Part shown: positions 23,346 to 44,849 of the stretch, in pieces
Position numbering within the stretch: position 1 is the first letter of the stretch
Layout of the letters: each line of letters starts with the position of its first letter
Assembly: GCA_000507305.1 (NCBI GenBank)
Contig: DF239159.1
Span: 1,827 to 65,826, forward strand
DNA from: Breviolum minutum Mf 1.05b.01
Lineage: Eukaryota > Sar > Dinophyceae > Suessiales > Symbiodiniaceae
Length of the DNA stretch: 64,000 nt
Direction: 5' to 3'
The notes under the pieces: generated by a model
What the model was told of the DNA's origin: nothing
The model's input: the letters and a program-made list of their open reading frames with translations, nothing else
The model's database searches: none
Program-made: the position numbers and the translations under genes

Positions 23346-23598
23346 GATTTTTGATGGGAATGATGGGAGTGACATGCATGGTGTAGGACGCTTTTTTTGG
23401 TAGAATTTTTGTAGCATTGTTTTGTCTTTGGGATGTTTTTGGTTTGAAAAAATCTCCTACTGTTGAATCAAATCGTTACTGTACTGACTTGGTGGATCAA
23501 CCACTGGTGGTCTATGCTTCATGACACTGCTGACTAAACCTGAAAACGAGATGCCCCACCTGGGCCCCTGGACGGTAAAAAAAAGCACAAGTGAGCAA

Positions 23599-23720
23599 TG
23601 AACAAAAAACTGGTTGTTTAGGGTATATTTGGGACTATACTACCCAGTTATGCGGGGATTGTAAGAAAACCCTCGACATAAGGATCCCTTTTAAACAACC
23701 AGTATTTCATGGAAAGTATC
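23599..23720. repeat. Family-D interspersed element
   Basis: The blocks, in order, are GAGCAATGAA, GGTTGTTTAGGGTATAT, ATACTACCCAGTTATG, ATAAGGATCCC and ACAACCAGTATTTCATGGAAAGTA. Related copies lie at 27519-27770, 32757-32890, 34226-34350, 60029-60170, 61625-61990 and 63496-63605. Confidence 0.85.
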
Positions 23721-25801
23721 CGAAGGTGTTTTGATATCAAGCTGGCTGAAGGAATCGGATAGACCATTGTTGGCGAGCATGGATGCACCCCGGGAAGTTC
23801 AATATACATCGCCCCTGAAAAATGGATGGCTTGGAAGGCCAATTTTTTTGGGGGGAGCTTTTGCTATGTCAAACATTTCAGGCGGAGTAGCTTAAGAGAA
23901 AAGCCTCGGTTGAAGGATTTTCCAGTCAGCTTATTGGTAAATTTAGTAGATGATTTCAATGGGTAGCTCCCAATGGACCAAAGCTCGGTGAAAGGAAAAT
24001 TTCTGAGGAGCGATTCGACAAACGGAGCAATGGGGTTGAAATTTTGAAAGCTTAAAACTTGTGGCCTTTACCCAAAATGCCAGCAACAACAAAAGTCAGC
24101 CTATTGATGAAGAGAACTGACAGGATAGCCAGTTGATATGTTGAATGACATCTAACTTGTCTTTCTTGCAGAAGTATTTTTTTTTTTGAATTTCTAGCTA
24201 TATACCTATCCTGAGGTATGGAAGAACACATTTGCACCCTAACGGGGGCCATGGGAGCAATGGAACGAATCAACAACACTCCCTTACCTTTTGCCTATGT
24301 TTCGCACTTGCGCACCTGTTTGGCACCTTGGCGTGAGGTGATGACCTAAGGGAGGAAGGGAGCAGGTCACTAGGGATGGCATCAAAAATTTTCAATTTTG
24401 GATGTTGCGTATAGAGACTGTTGGAAAATCCAGGATCTTGGTTTTTACAAGACTCCTGGATCACGGGATTCTTGAAAGACTGTTGTGGTATTTATTTTGG
24501 TTTCGCTGTTTGGGCAGGTTTATTTTTAATCAACCACTTCAGTTAAGTAAGAGTCAATCCCTTTCATAAGGAGATCCCAGGACTCCAAACCACCGGGCCC
24601 CAAACCACCAATTTACCATTAGCTGATAGGTGGTGGTCTCAACCCCTTTGAAAAATAGCAGTGAAAAGGGGAATCTTCCCACAAATAGGGCTGCAAATGA
24701 AGAAAAGTATGAACCCCCACCACCTACTTGGAGGATTATCCCAGTTAGCAAGTGGTTAGTAACCCCCATTTACAAGCCATTCAAACCATTTGGAAGGGGA
24801 ACAACCTCATCCTTAGGGGACTGTCTAACTATGGTTACTAACCACTTACTAACTGGGATGATCCTGGAGGTAGATATCATATCAACTACAATATCATCCT
24901 GGAAGCTGATTAAGATTTTAAAACCTGTGAAATGCCGAGGTTCTCTACTTAATGGGCTTACCATGGATGTTGAGAACAGAATCTTGGTGGTCTGTGCCAT
25001 TGGTGATACTCATCTCCTATGCCCTTCTAGGTGAAACGGGTTTCCACGGGGCAATCTCTGGTGGAAAGGAGGGAAAATACCAGTGAAGCTTGGTAGTTTA
25101 TGTTTTTTTTTTGTAAAATAAGCTGATACATCCACATGATGCAGGATTTTTGAAGCACCAACATATACTAAAAGCATCTAAAAGCTTAATTGCTTTGCTG
25201 TGAAAAAAATCAAGACCTTTCTCAGCAGAAATTCTCGTTCAGCCAACCTATGAAGTAATTTCTCCACCCTGCGGAGTCATTTTCTGTGATTTTTTCAGCA
25301 ACTTGGCGCAACTCCCAAACTGCAAGAAAATGAGGAACTGCAGTTGACCTACACCCTGGAAAATCAACATTTTGAATCCAAAAGTGGAGGTTTGGAAGAT
25401 TATGTTTCTTTTTCAATTGGGTAATTTTTAGGTTCCATGTTGATTTTGCAGCGTTTCAACTGAAAAAGACGCTGATTTTGCGGGTTTCAATCTCTGTTCT
25501 CAACTGGAACTTCCGGGACTGGAACTGTCATCTTGGACATAGCTGGAACAATCCCACCATTTGTGGAAGTTTTACGTATTGGAAAATCCCGGTAGATTTT
25601 CAGCAGAAGCTGAATCTTCGATTATTGAGGGTACGTCATCTCAGCGGTCCATCTATCCTTCCTATCATCATCCGAAATCATCAATAAACCATCCATCATC
25701 AGATTTGACTTCCTACCCCTATATGATTTTTCTAGCCAACCCGGATTTCATAGGATGCGGATCTTCAGCCGTCGTTTTTTTTGGCTTTGTCTTGTGGGCA
25801 G
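23721..25801. other. Repeat-rich stretch without a firm gene
   Basis: It contains a family-C half element at about 24560-24635 (CCACCGGGCCCCAAACCACC) and the family-E hairpin at 24724-24873. A family-A-like piece ends near 25440. The rest is AT-leaning and nothing coding is supported. Confidence 0.5.
24724..24873. repeat. Family-E hairpin element
   Basis: It begins TACTTGGAGGATTATCCCAG and ends CTGGGATGATCCTGGAGGTA, with AAGTGGTTAGTAAC / GTTACTAACCACTT as inner inverted blocks. Relatives at 32455-32600 and 62675-62800 share TCCCAG-TTAGTAAGTGGTTA and the CCCCTAAGTAGGGTTGT core. Confidence 0.85.
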
Positions 25802-25909
25802 GTGTTGAAGCCGCTGCTGTGGCATGTGAACGACCGTTTCAAGATCAAGCAAATCATTTGCCCTTTGACCAATTTGCCAAAGTCGTGGCAGAGAACGTGA
25901 GGTCTTGAC
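25802..25909 (+). CDS. Candidate exon (frame uncertain)
   Basis: After a GGGCAG acceptor two + frames are open to nearby stops: one reads PFDQFAKVVAENV, which has an EF-hand-like flavour, and the other KPLLWHVNDRFKIKQ. GC content is raised. The neighbouring open stretch at 26747-26815 (EEFITLAEWREAN) also looks like part of an EF-hand helix, so the two could belong together; this is a weak inference. Confidence 0.35.
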
Positions 25910-28651
25910 GTGTGGCAGTGTTGGGAAGGGGGGAAGGGGGAGATGGGATGGGGATGTTTTTTTTTGGGGGGAGGGGAGCTTGGCTGGATATAAAAGGATC
26001 ATATTTTCAAATGGTTGGGCCGGTTGGGGTAGCAAGTGCCAAGGAGCCCCTTCCAAAAATTGGGGGATGGAGTTCTAGGGATCATTGAATTTACCAGGTT
26101 TTGGGAGGATCAAACTTGATGCAAATGTAAGGTAATTTTGAGGGATTTCCCATTAATAGTGCATTGTTTGGGTTGGTAATATAATGACTCCTGAGGTCAG
26201 AAGGAAAAGCATGGGTTTTTATCAAGAGTGGAGAAAGGTCAATGACTTTTTTGTGTATTGATTGGTTGTTCATCCACAAGTGCGGGTCGTGATTACCGTA
26301 TTGAGGAGGAAATCCAGCAGAGATTTCGGAACCAAAAAATCAAGAGGAAGAAGTGGATTTATTGGCTCAAAAAGGGATGACCTCCTCAAAAGTTGGGATG
26401 ATCTACCAGAGAAACCAAAAAAGAATCCGTTTTGGTTTAAAACAGATAGTTATCCCCCAGGTCTTAAAACCCAAATCTGTGGGTTTTCCAAGGGATATTT
26501 TTTCCCCAATTTTTTGAGAATGAGAAAGCTGAAGCCCAAGGAAGATATTGTCAACCCATGCACCTGGTAGGGTTCCATATAAGGAATTAAACTTGACACA
26601 CACTTTCAGGCTTTTCCAGGTGGTTGATATACGAAATTTCTAGCAAACACGAGACATATAGATATGTAATGTAAGAGAATACACATGTCCGAAAATCACG
26701 AGGTGTTCATGTTTTTTTCCGTATCAATTTACCATACTTTACCAGAACTAAAAAGGGAGAAGAGTTCATCACCTTGGCGGAATGGCGCGAGGCAAATTCT
26801 ACAGCATGCGGAGGATGAGGAAGAGGTCACAACAGTCACAGCCAAAGAGGGTGGCTTAAGACTTTGAAGTCAGCCAGCTTGAAAAGGACATCGATCCAAT
26901 TTTTTAAGATCGATGATCTGGGCAAATTTTAAAGGAATCTCTGCCGAAGTCACACCAAATTTGGTGGTGATTGTAAGGGAATCCCCACCAAAAATGCCAT
27001 TCACTCAGGTTTTGGAATTATGGTAGTTTGCTCAGGTGTTTCAGTGTATTCTTTTGAAGACTTGACTGGCCACATGTTCCTTTTGATATCGGATGATTTG
27101 AATCCTGGATGACTTTTTTTGATAGCGAAGGTTCCCTCAGAGATGCAACTCCACCTGGCTTTGGGGAGAAAAGACCTTAGATTGCCATGGTGACTCAAAA
27201 AAACCCGGTAGCATCGATGCCGTTTGGACCTTGACGCAACAAACCTTGAGGCCGAACAAGGAGATATTAGGCTTCAGACAGACACATCCAAGTTTTTCAA
27301 TTCATGGTGGGTCTGAATTCTTTGACAAGTGAGCTGGAAAACAAAACAAGAAATGTGTATATACTCTTATATACATACATATATATACATACAGTATAAT
27401 GTTCACATATGCAGACAGAAGGTTGGTTGATAGTTGTAACAAAATGAACTCCTACCCGTTTCTTGTCATGAACTCCCCAGTCTTCGCCTGGGATGTTTCA
27501 GGGGGTTTGTTTTTGTGAGCAATGAAAAAAGGGCCAAAAAAACGGTTGTTTTTGGGTGTGTGTGTATATATATATATAAACCGTTATGAGGGATTCAATA
27601 TAGCTGGATATCTATGGTATATAGGGAATATAACTACCATTTTAGGGTATCTAACTGGTTGTTTCGGGGAAATAGGGGATGAAAAACTACCCAGTTAGAT
27701 GGGGATTATTTCATAAGCCATCATAAGGATTCCCATTCAACAACCCGGATTCAATGGAATGTTGTGAAAGGTCCAAGACAATTATTTTAGGGAGACCAGT
27801 CTAAGGAGACAGGTCATACCAATCTCTGCATTGCAGCATCACCGTTGAGATCATGGGTCGCTCAAAGCGGCCTACTCAAACAACAAACTCCGTTGGGTTT
27901 GGAGCAGTGGTTAAGTCATTTCATCACCCTACAACAAAAAAGTGCATGAAAAAGAAAACATTCAAAAAAGTGACAAGATAACCCCACTCAAATCAGAAAA
28001 TCAGAAAATCATCTTCCGTTTTGAAGAGGGCACCGTTTTTGCGGTTGACATGTTGCGTAGAGGTTTGGATCTAACCGTGATCAAAAATGAGTAAAACAAA
28101 TGTCGCATTTGTAACAGTTGTAACTCCTATAGGCTCCAAGTTGTCTCAAAATGCAAGCAGCAAAGGATTTGGTAAGATTTCACAGCAGATTTCGGAGGTC
28201 GAGTGTTGGAGTGTTCACGGCATCCTTCCTTTAAGTGACCCCAGCTGATGTTTTTTTGGCTGCCAATGGAAGAATTGGGCAAAAAAAGGGTTCCAGTAAT
28301 GTGACTATCTGTGGGGCACCCAAAGTTTCGGGTGTGTCTCAAAATTAGGGACCCCAAAACCACTCAACATACCATTTTAGTCGAAAACTGATGGATTCTA
28401 AGCCCCACAACTTTGAAACACACTCTTTTGACTCTCTTCCGGAACAGCACACCTTTGCTTGAGATTACACTTTCATCACCATTCTCAGGTCACAGAAAAC
28501 TTGGCGTACTCCAGTTTTTGTCGTCCATCCTGATGTTCATTCTTAAGACAATACTGTTGCCATAATCCTTTCGAAAAAAGCAACAACTTACATTACATAA
28601 GACTACTGAACAGCAAAAGACACCTCCATTTGGACATCCAAAACCCAGCAG
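25910..28651. other. Repeat-rich spacer or intron
   Basis: An element at about 26070-26180 (blocks GGGAGGATCAAACTTGATGC and AATAGTGCAT-GTTTGGGTTGG) is a diverged relative of 54930-55050. A family-D copy lies at 27519-27770 beside a TA microsatellite. A possible short exon is at 26747-26815. Nothing else is supported. Confidence 0.5.
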
Positions 28652-28810
28652 AGAGTTGATCCTGCTGAAAAAACCCACGGTGGTGCGCCGCCCTGGTGTG
28701 CCCAGCATCCTACAGATTTGGTACAGATGGATGGGGTGGTTGGACCAAGGGCAACGCGGATGGTCGCGAAAGGTGGGGTGAAAGGTCGTTTGATGACAAC
28801 GAAAGCCTGA
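28652..28810 (+). CDS. Candidate terminal exon of an unknown gene
   Basis: A frame reads RVDPAEKTHGGAPPWCAQH, then DLVQMDGVVGPRATRM and VAKGGVKGRLMTTKA, and stops at TGA 28808-28810. It is GC-rich with a natural amino-acid mix. A possible acceptor (CAGCAG) precedes it. No start, family or upstream exon is certain; the reverse strand also shows an open frame but with poorer composition. Confidence 0.4.
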   Translation, partial: RVDPAEKTHGGAPPWCAQHPTDLVQMDGVVGPRATRMVAKGGVKGRLMTTKA

Positions 28811-30670
28811 CATGACATGTAACCGATGTAACCATGACAGGATCCTTATCACGGCTATTATTGGCCCTGTATCATGTTTAGTATAACCTCCTATATAAAT
28901 CTATATAAAACAACCAACCAGGGTTTGGGCCACTGCTCACAAAAGGTGTGTTTGGTTGGTTGGTTTTGCTAAAATTCATGAAATGGTTTCAACTGGCAAC
29001 CGGGTTGGGGGAGTTTGGTTTGTAATGAGATGTTAAACAAATGGAATTTTGGGATAGAACATCTAAATCTTTGAAGCCCTTTTCCATTCTGGTATATGGC
29101 GGGGCTTTAAAAAAATCCCGAAAACAAACATAGGACCATCGAAAAGCAACCATGAATGAAGATATATTTCCTATTATATAGAAATGGCGTTTTTCCACCT
29201 AGTCATGTTAGTTTTCGGGGGTGTAGATTTTCCTACCCATTTGTCCTAAAGTCTTAGGACATTAAGTGGGTGGATGGTAATTTGGTTTCAAGGCATCTTG
29301 AGCCTCGGGTTGCTGCAGGCACTCACAGGTTTTTGTGGTTCTGCAACGCGCTGGGCCCTGTCACAGCCTTAGCGGAAAAACGGATGGAAAATCTTCCAGA
29401 GTGAACCATTTTCAGGTGATTTTTCTGAGGAATTTCTTGGATTTGTTATTGTTTTAATGATTTTCCGGGTTGTACCATTGGATTCATCATCATCAAACAA
29501 CCAAATTGGGATCATATTTTTTGGGAACTTTATCCAAGATTTTCATGCTTTTGAGACTCTCATCAATCAAGGTGTCCAGTCAAATGCATTTTTCTTCCAG
29601 TTACCCAAATAGCCGCTCTCCAACGAAACGATACAACCCAGATTTTTGGGTGTCAGAAAATTGGGGTGTGCCCCGCAAGACTCTTGGTTGAAAAGTTGTT
29701 ACTAGGAAGGTCCTATGACTCACCTAGAGTTTTGAGATCGACACACCGACATGTCAGATGTTTCAAAAAAGAGCACGGAGCCCCTTTCCGAATGGATTTT
29801 GGGGAATTTGTGGTGGGAAATCCTGGCCTGAAAAAAGAACACAAGGTCAAATTTGAATGAAGGCGAAAGGGCACCTTCACTATCTGAAACGTTGGTTGGT
29901 GAATGTCTGGAAATGTTAATCCAGGGCGAAGAGCGAAGAAACTCCTTATGCTATTTAATTGGTCAAGGTCCCATTTCAGTAACGATTTTTGTTAGCTTTT
30001 CTGGAGTAAACTAAACAGAGAGTGATTTCTTGTTTCGGGGTTGGTATTGTAGTTGATATATCTTGATATGATATCGAGGTGGTGGGTTTGAAGTATTTTT
30101 TCATGTTCACCCCCTATTTGGCGGAAGATTCATATACATGCTTGTTTTGATGTGAGAAAAACAGGCCTCGTCATGTACATACTTAAAAGAGACACAGTTT
30201 GATTGAATACTGCCTGCCCATGAAAAACTGGAAACTTGAAATTTCCAACCAACGAGAACTTCTGCGAAGAAATTTTGCTGATCTCCCAGGCCCTTGTCTC
30301 CACCACGTCGCCAGGCATCGGAGATTTTCGTGAGAATTTCACCCCAAGTTTATGGTCAAAGGTTTTGCCTAGGATGTTGCAAGAAAGGGGTTAATTAGCT
30401 AGGCAATTGGTTGGGATAACTGGGTTTATGCACTTAGGTAGAAATAGGGTAAATATGTAGATATGAATACATATATCATATATGTATTATGCATATCATT
30501 ACATATCCATAATTATATTCTAGATCTTGCAGTTAGAATTAACTTGCTAACCATTTCTTGAGTTCTTGAAACATCACAGTGGGTGAATGATTTCATGATA
30601 GGTGACAGATAAACAAGGTCCAACCACTGTTTTAACAGGTAGTTTTAGGACTTTTGAGGAATCCAGGTAG
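28811..30670. other. Spacer with element fragments
   Basis: This part holds a family-A-like right end near 29205 (CATGTTAGTTTTCGGGGGTG). An element at about 30045-30130 (GGTGGTGGGTTTGAAGTATT and TGTTCACCCCCTATTTGG) is related to 59900-59960. The rest shows nothing coding. Confidence 0.5.
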
Positions 30671-30800
30671 GCTCATTTTGAAAGGAATCCAGCTTGATGA
30701 ACTCTTGCCCCTCCAGAGGCCCCAACAACAAGCCCTCATGAAACGCCTCAAGTTTGCCCACCAACAAAAAGCTGCCGGGGAAACAGCCAGGACCCTCCAA
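30671..30800 (+). CDS. Candidate exon, Gln-rich helix
   Basis: After a GGTAG acceptor the frame reads LILKGIQLDELLPLQRP, then QQQALMKRLKFAHQQKAAG and ETARTLQ, and ends at a GT donor (30801). It is likely helical. No family is recognised. The reverse strand is open too. Confidence 0.4.
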
Positions 30801-30971
30801 GTCGATCCTTTCAGGCTGGGGAACTTTTTGACATATCCTTTGGAGGCCTCCAAAATAATTCGGAAGTAGTGAAGAGTTCTGTTGAAATGGCAATTGTTTA
30901 AATTCACCTTGAATTTACTACCAAAGATTCAGCTTTCTCCCATAGTAGTTGTGTTTTTTTTTAAGAATGTA

Positions 30972-31463
30972 ATCAGCTAATGGTTACAGTAATTGTTGTG
31001 TGTGNATCAAACTGTCACTTTTTATCATATCCTGGGAATCCGATCACAACAAAACGCCACCTTCCAGAAATAAAAGCTGAATACTCTTCCTACCAAAATG
31101 ATTCATGGAAAATGAGATCCCGCAAAACCGATTTTTCAATCGTTTGGACCTTTACATCAGCTAATGGTTACAGTAATTGTTGGTTTGGGGCCCGGTGGAT
31201 TGGATATTAAGGGATCCCATTATGAAAGGGATTGGGATTCTTAAGGCTACCCGATTCGAATCCCAAACCCACCGGGCCCCAAACCAACAATTACTGTAAC
31301 CATTAGCTGATGTAAAGGTCCAAACGATTGAAAAATCGGTTTTGCGGGATCTCATTTTCCATGAATCATTTTGGTAGGAAGAGTATTCAGCTTTTATTTC
31401 TGGAAGGTGGCGTTTTGTTGTGATCGGATTCCCAGGATATGATAAAAAGTGACAGTTTGATCC
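30972..31463. repeat. Family-C hairpin plus perfect fold-back arms next to an N
   Basis: The family-C element itself has ends TCAGCTAATGGTTACAGTAA and TTACTGTAACCATTAGCTGA with a GGGGCCCGGTGG / CCACCGGGCCCC core (about 31154-31314). Outside it, about 150 bases at 31006-31154 are the exact reverse complement of 31315-31463, although this flank is unique sequence. Its left arm starts right after the N at 31005. A left element end also occurs at 30972-30998. This looks like an assembly read-through of the hairpin. Related family-C elements lie at 24560-24635 and 42255-42380. Confidence 0.8.
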
Positions 31464-33095
31464 CAAGCAAATTGACTAATGTCCCCAAGTAAGGTAGAAA
31501 TAATTGAACAAAAATATTTGAAACCACCTAGAGTATCTTCCGTACAGAGGAGCTGTTCACCTAGTTATTGTCTTTCAAAACATGAAGAAACTCTGCTGCA
31601 GCACAACTTTTCCGATCCGTGATCAGGGCTGCTGAAATCATCTGTTTCTGTTTGAGTGGGGTGCTCCCCCTCGACAACAGTCACCACCAGGTCTATCACA
31701 TGAAAAGTAGAGGATCCCTATAAACCTCCACTTGCCACAGTTGCTGGAAGGGGGAGCATCCGAAAGTGCATGATCAGGTTGAGGGGACAGCAAACATCTC
31801 TTGCTTCACTAGAGCTTGCATGTATGTACTGTATATGTTTTGTATATATATATATATATATGTGCTATGTACATAAACATTAGATATAAAAATCATACAC
31901 ACGTACATAACATACATATTCATATCCCCCAATCATGGTCCAAGTGAACTCTTATCACCTCTTGGTATGGGGGAATTCCGCCGATCATCTTGAGGAGTTG
32001 CCACGGATTTCAGAACATATTCGAGCCCGGGGCACCTGGAGCACACCTGCAAGGAGGAGGAGGGATGTCAGGTCCTGGAATTATAATTGGATCAATGGCT
32101 CTGTAGGATTTTCCAGGTCATTTCATCCCTAATATACCCTTAATGTGTTAGTAATCCACCTTAATATATGTGGAGTATAGCAGGAGTGAAATAAAGAACC
32201 TTGTGATTTTGCTTGCATTTACTATGCTCCAACAGGATATTTTTTAGTACTTCTGAGCTGTTGTAAGATTGAAAGTATGGAATGGAAAGTAGTCAGAATG
32301 GGATTGAAGTCAATAGATTTGACATATGAGTCGGTTTAGGTTAGGATCCCGGGTCGCCCCAAAAAATGTTTCATGCCATCCTGGTAGTCACGAGGAATCC
32401 GCGTCCTAGGGCCCATGTGGTGCCATACCCAAGAGTATATTCCTAAGGTCCCTCACTTGGAGGATCCCAGCTAGTAAGTGGTTAGTAACCATGGTGATTG
32501 TAAGTCCCCTAAGTAGGGTTGTTCCCCTTTCAAATTAAATGGCCTTTTGGATTGTAAATAGGGGTTACCAACTACTTACCATGCCTGGGATGATCCTGCA
32601 AGCAATGCCAGTGAATTCGTATCTCCACTTTCCGGCATGGTGGGACCTGGAATCACACCCAAGTTAGAGATATGCTTGGAGTAGCCATCTTCTATTCATC
32701 TACCTGCCCTCTCGGTTTCATGGAGATTTCCATTGGAACAGAAGGTAAATATGAGCAATGAAAGAACAAAAGCCTGCTTGTTTAGTTTATATTTGAGAGG
32801 ATTATACTACCCCAGTGTTTTTTTTTGGTATTTATGATCATAAGCCAATATAGAAGGATCCCTATAACCCAACCAGTAAAATGGAATGGGATTGAGGAGG
32901 GTTTTTATTGCTGGCTTGAATGATTCCTGGTGGACTTGCACGCCTAATTATTTGGAGGTGAGAAATCACCACGCAGAGGGGGGGTTTTATGTCCCGCCGT
33001 CCGGATCATCCCGGATCATCCAAGCATCCCAAAAAACTTGAACCATCCCAACCATCACTGGTTGGTTACTGTAATAGTTTCATCCCAAAACTTAG
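31464..33095. other. Spacer with one ambiguous exon-like stretch
   Basis: At 31966-32106 two + frames are open: one reads DHLEELPRISEHIRARG and the other is Gly-rich and ends in a stop (FEPGAPGAHLQGGGGMSGP). A TA microsatellite lies at 31842-31862, a family-E copy at 32455-32600 and a family-D copy at 32757-32890. Confidence 0.45.
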
Positions 33096-41775
<8,680 letters not shown>

Positions 41776-43323
41776 GAGCACGGGCTTCCCAGAAGGAGAT
41801 CAGTTCAATCAGTTCTTGGCACCGCCGTGGTTTCGGTGCCAGCTGATGGGAACAAATGTTGACACCCCACAAGTCCCATGAGAGATCAACATGCTAAAGA
41901 ACTGAGACCTTTGGAGGTATTTCTAGGCAAATGATTGCTAAAGATGTTGGGTTTTTGGTCAGAGATATGGTAGTTGACGATCAGGACATTCGACCTTAAC
42001 GATGATTTGATAGTTTAGATTGGTGAACTATGATCAAATTCGCACCGATGGATGGTTGTTTTCATGTTGAGATGGTTCGTTTTCGGAGAGAACAAATGGT
42101 TTTTTGTTCATATGTGAAATGCCCCTTCTGCATCTAAAAACCCCATGCTTCTGGTGCATAGTGGGTTCTTGAAAACTCCCTCATGGTTGCTGATCAAATT
42201 GGCCCAACAAAGGCTACGTTGGATCTTGTTTTTTAGAAAAAATCCTAACAGATCAACCACTGGTTAATTGGTGGTTTGGGGCCCGGTGGTTTGGATCCTT
42301 ATGCAAGGATTGTGACTTTGGGGTACCCCTTAGAATCCCAAACCACCGGGCCCCAAAACCACCCATTTACCATTAGTTGAACAGACTGAGGGGTTGGAAT
42401 TCATGTCCCTAAAATCGAACAGACATAGCCCCTATTCGGAGAGGCTTGTCACCCGAAAAGCCAGCAATTTTCAGGCGTAAAAACTTTGTGGCTTCGTTTC
42501 AGGTTCAGGGACCCATGATTGAAACTTTCCGGGATTACAACGTCTAGATGGAGGTTGGTTGTGAAATCTTATCCACTGGGGTTCTTGTAACCTCCAGGTG
42601 AGGTTTTGTCCTCCCAAGCTTCCTAAGGCGTTTGAGAGACTTGTTGGTGCCGCAACGTAGCTCACCACCTTATTTACGGATGCCACCATTGGAGGTGTGG
42701 CGTCAAGAGAGTGGGGTGTGTGTGTGTAATCAAGAAAGGGGACCCTTAAAACCCATTGATTTTCCTACCAAATCAGAGAGTCTATTGGGAGATATATAAT
42801 TTTTGGGTTGTTGCCTTCTGAGGTTCCCAAAATGCTGGGTTAAATTTTTGCAAGACTTTTCATCACTTGAGTCACTTGAGTACTGTACATCCAACGGAAT
42901 AGGAATAGAATATGAAATACTGTTTATGAAATTGTTTGAAATACGATGAACTTCACCAATCATGTCTCTACTGCTGGTGCGCCTGAAATCTTGCAACATT
43001 TTTGTGACAGTAGGTCATTTGTCTCATTATTCACATTCACGTCGTTTTTTTTCCCTCTTACTAAAACTTCCGAGCTGTGGCAATTTTATTTTCGGCGTTT
43101 CCTTTTTCGCCTGCACGAGGTGGGCATGGAATTTTCAGTGGTGGGGGAGGGCTTGGTATTTTCCATCACCAAAAAAGACCCATTTCTGAATACTGGGGTT
43201 GGCAAACTTTACCCCCTCATGCTTCCGGTATTTTTTGTTCATCTCACTTTTTTTTTTAAAAATCACTTTCAAAATGGTCCCAACAAAAAAAGTGGTTGGG
43301 GTGAATTTCAAGAGAACACATTT

Positions 43324-43430
43324 ACTCCCCGGAAATTTAACATGGAACCTGAAAATGATGGTTTCTAAAAGGAATTACCTTTTCCAGGGACTTCTTTTCA
43401 GGTGCGAAAATGTTAGTTTCAGGGAGGGTA
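43324..43430. repeat. Family-A MITE
   Basis: The left end is CTCCCCGGAAATTTAACATG and the right end AATGTTAGTTTCAGGGAGGG. The inner blocks are ACCTGAAAATGATGG and TTTTCAGGTG. Confidence 0.8.
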
Positions 43431-44630
43431 TCAGGCTTCAAGCCTGGGTCTGATGATGCTTTTTTAAGCTCCAGGTTCTTTGTATCGAAAAAAAAAGTGT
43501 TTAGATAACCAAAGTTCTGTGAAAAAAATCAAGAGCTGTTTGAACTGGTTCCCTTATACGAGGTCCACCATAAGGACCTTGTTAAATGGGAAAATCAACC
43601 CTAAAGATTGACAGGTAGCAAGTCCCTTGGTGATGTAGGGTTTCTCCTATTTTTTAGGGTTGTTTCAGGTGATTATGGCGAACCCTGTTATATAATAGGT
43701 GGTAGGTGATATACAATCACCCAATTAAGGGAACCAGGAAACTCCGTAGAAAAAAACCTTTTATGTGTTTTATGAAATGATAAATGGTCCAACCCAACAA
43801 GCTGTTTGAGCTGAAGATGAATGGGCAAGATGTTTTTGTTCAGATTGTGAGTTCCTGATGAGCCGAAAAAAGTTTCAATGACCCTTTTGGCCTTGGAGTT
43901 TTTGTTACCCCAAAAATCAGTTGATCATTTTACCACCAGCTTTGTTTTGAAATGTAGCACATCAAGACATGGGCGGAAAACCAACAAGACCATTTTGGGA
44001 TGAAGAAAACACTTCCCTTCAACTCCTATCCATGAAACAAGATCTACAAAAAATCGGACCCATGTCCATGTCACGGGAAATGTCTCTGAACGAAATTTGG
44101 GGAGAAAATTCCACAAAATTCCCCAAAGTTTAGGACACATCCATGGGAATCTATCCGCAACAAGTGATGATGATTTCCATGAAAACAACGGGCCGGTGCT
44201 TGTTCTGAGCTGTTCGACTTGGCTCAGTTTATCAAGACACCGCAAGGGAAGCACGTGAAGGATCAACCAAGGCAAACAAAGATAACATTGGCAGCGTTAT
44301 AGAACAATGGCAAGTTCTCAAGTTCGAGTTCCGGTGCTACTGATGTCACTTTATGTCACTTTTGCCAAAAGTTCTTGAAGGTGGAAGTTAGAACCAAACA
44401 AACCCACCACTTCAGCTGAAGAAAACCTGACATTGATTCATTCCTTCAGTTGGCAAGTACAACTTGCCAGTGTGCATTGGCTTCAAGTCGGTGATTCATA
44501 AGCCAAACGATAATCCTCGATAATCGCATGATCAGTTGGACACATCTCATAGTGAAAAATCCTTTCGTTTGCCAGTTTGGGATGTTGTAGGATTCCTCAA
44601 AAAAAGAAGATCATCAAACTCACAAAATGG

Positions 44631-44692
<62 letters not shown>

Positions 44693-44693
44693 C
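44631..44693. repeat. (AAC)n microsatellite
   Basis: About 21 AAC triplets lie some 150 bases upstream of the palmitoyltransferase start codon. Confidence 0.97.
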
Positions 44694-44849
44694 TTCACCT
44701 GGTCACAAAAACTTCCTATAGATGATTTCAAAAAAACAGTATCAACATATTTCAAAATACTTGAAATCTCAGGGCATTTTAGCAGTATCTCGTACAACCG
44801 TTTTTTTTCCAGTGACTAGTGTCATCTTTTTCATGCATTTTTTTCGCCG

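Larger units (their letters stand above)
41776..44849. other. Probable 3' part of the kinesin gene and spacer
   Basis: A family-C element is at 42255-42380 and a family-A MITE at 43324-43430. An (AAC)n microsatellite lies at 44631-44693. At 44210-44302 a + frame reads LFDLAQFIKTPQGKHVKD and stops at TAG 44300-44302; it could be a terminal exon. No kinesin motif was recognised here. Confidence 0.45.

Noticed and set aside
43925-44275. 116-codon reverse-strand open frame
   Set aside because: It has no family signal and low-quality composition; all supported genes are on the + strand. It may be chance.
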